Assembly: GCA_024232355.1 (NCBI GenBank)
Contig: JAAEPW010000833.1
Span: 1-13,301, forward strand
Origin: Chloroflexota bacterium
GTDB taxonomy: Bacteria; Chloroflexota; Anaerolineae; B4-G1
Length of the DNA stretch: 13,301 nucleotides
Reading direction: 5' to 3'
Shown here: positions 12,512 to 13,301 of the stretch, piece by piece
Numbering within the stretch: position 1 is the stretch's first letter
How the letters are laid out: each line of letters starts with the position of its first letter
The notes under the pieces: generated by a model
The model's database searches: none
What the model was told of the DNA's origin: nothing
Seen by the model: the letters and a program-made list of their open reading frames with translations, nothing else
Position numbers and translations under genes: made by a program

Positions 12512-12523
12512 GAAAATCATATC

Positions 12524-13192
12524 TCAGTTATTCCTAACGACGAGCGGCAGATAGATATCATAATCGTATCCCATGAGAACGATTATGTCTGTATCGGTGC
12601 CTCCAAGCCCGTCGCTGACGGTGTAGGTGATGACATCCCCGGCGTGGACCCGGAAGAACGGGCCGGGTGTGTAAGTGATCACTTGACCAGCAGGGCCGAG
12701 TGCCACTGTTCCGTACCGGCTGTATCCGACGCCTACGATGCTCAGTTCATCCCCATAGTCGCAAACTGTTTCAAAGAGCCCCCAGTCAAAGCGGCAGTCG
12801 GGGTCGTCGTCATTTGCCAGTGTCGATGGTTTGAACATGTTGCCAGGGGTGGGGAGGACGACTACCTCGTCATGCATAAAGATCAGCGCGAGGTCCCGGT
12901 TGGCGAATGGCGGATCGTTGGTATTGGTAACTGTGACCGCGGCGGTGGCAGTGTCGACGCCATCGGCGGAGCCATCGCTGACGGTGTAGGTAAAGGTGTC
13001 GACGCCGAAAAAGTTCAGGGATGGCGTGTAGGTGACCACACTTCCGTCAGTTTCCACGAGTCCGTTGGGAGTGAGGCCGAGCGCTGCCATGCTCAGTGTG
13101 TTAAAGATAAGCGTGCCGCTTTCGCCTTCCTCGGGGTCGCTGTCGTTGGTCAGCACAATGTCAGCAATTCCCGTTTTGAGATTGACTGCTGC
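12524..13192 (-). pseudogene. Cadherin-like/VCBS-type surface protein, C-terminal part with YLPLV tail, N-terminus lost
   Basis: The frame encodes about 222 residues of secreted beta-sandwich repeats. Repeat 1 reads DIVLTNDSDPEEG, then VVTYTPSLNFFGVDTFTYTVSDG, and ends VTVTNTNDPP. Repeat 2 has LANDDDPD, VITYTPGPFF and GDVITYTVSDGLGGTD. These are hallmarks of bacterial cadherin-like, Big_9 or VCBS-type domains that bind calcium through Asp-rich loops. The protein ends YDYDIYLPLVVRNN. The frame is closed upstream by TAG at 13193-13195 just before the first domain strand, and no ribosome-binding site, signal peptide or plausible start is visible. The GTG at 13156 is an internal Val of the LTNDSDP motif. 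So the gene has lost its 5' part, or a frameshift separates it from sequence further upstream. I found no matching frame between 13195 and the window edge. Confidence 0.8.
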
Positions 13193-13240
13193 CTATCTGC
13201 ACACGATAGTAGTCAAAAAATGACCGATCAGTGAGAATTA

Positions 13241-13262
13241 GTTTTCCAAGAACTTGGAAAAC
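13241..13262. promoter_or_regulatory. 22-bp near-continuous palindrome
   Basis: GTTTTCCAAG and CTTGGAAAAC form a perfect 10-bp inverted repeat with only AA between them. A 2-nt spacer is too short for a natural hairpin loop but fits an operator for a dimeric protein or a dispersed short palindromic repeat. It lies about 45 bp beyond the broken 5' end of the surface-protein gene. Confidence 0.55.
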
Positions 13263-13301
13263 AGACCAGAAATCAGCAATTTGACACCACGAACTCTTCC
13301 C

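Overview
The window looks like a chromosomal piece of a Chloroflexota bacterium, probably Anaerolineae or a related class. The reasons are high-GC genes with scattered AT-rich stretches, large secreted proteins built from DUF11, Calx-beta and cadherin-like repeats that end in a short YLPLV tail, and the mix of gene families. This placement is inference, because no rRNA or tRNA is present.

Layout. (1) Positions 1-1143 hold the 3' end of a surface protein gene (+) with two near-identical DUF11 repeats, a Calx-beta domain and a C-terminal YLPLV tail, followed by a strong hairpin. (2) Positions 1246-4025 (-) hold a decaying sugar-phosphate-flavoured operon. Its order of transcription is a GH4 6-phospho-glycosidase remnant, a Cof-type HAD phosphatase that appears to start at CTG, a YhfX-family PLP-barrel protein, a frameshifted and truncated HPr (ptsH) remnant, and an intrinsic terminator. 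(3) Positions 4026-4428 contain no recognisable gene. (4) Positions 4429-7385 (-) hold a tight operon of two M16B peptidase subunits and acpS. The first subunit carries the zinc site and the second has lost it but keeps the Arg/Tyr pair, so together they look like one heterodimeric protease. (5) Positions 7386-7712 are a divergent control region with a UTR hairpin, a 14-bp palindrome and a near-consensus promoter whose -10 box sits at the centre of a 33-bp imperfect palindrome. (6) Positions 7713-11349 (+) are a compact operon: a MarR regulator, a small Cys/His-rich TIGR04076 protein, a GT2 glycosyltransferase broken by a 2-nt insertion, a TIGR04282 (DUF2064) glycosyltransferase and a polytopic GT-C membrane glycosyltransferase. 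(7) Positions 11420-12238 (+) hold a radical SAM gene without a SPASM-like cysteine tail. (8) Positions 12375-12511 carry a terminator hairpin and a nested inverted-repeat region. (9) Positions 12524-13192 (-) hold the 3' part of a second YLPLV-tailed surface protein that has lost its N-terminus, with a 22-bp palindrome upstream.

How the genes may work together. The GT2 enzyme (if functional) would charge a polyprenyl phosphate with sugar, and the GT-C protein would transfer it outside the membrane. The MarR promoter appears to drive the whole set, so glycan assembly would be under control of a small-molecule-sensing repressor. The -strand operon in region 2 reads as a lost PTS or phospho-sugar pathway in which only the two middle genes remain intact.

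Three genes carry frameshifts: ptsH and GH4 each in a run of five G, and GT2 in a GCGC stretch. For ptsH and GH4 other damage (loss of most of the gene; an in-frame stop) supports real decay. For GT2 a sequencing or assembly error is possible.
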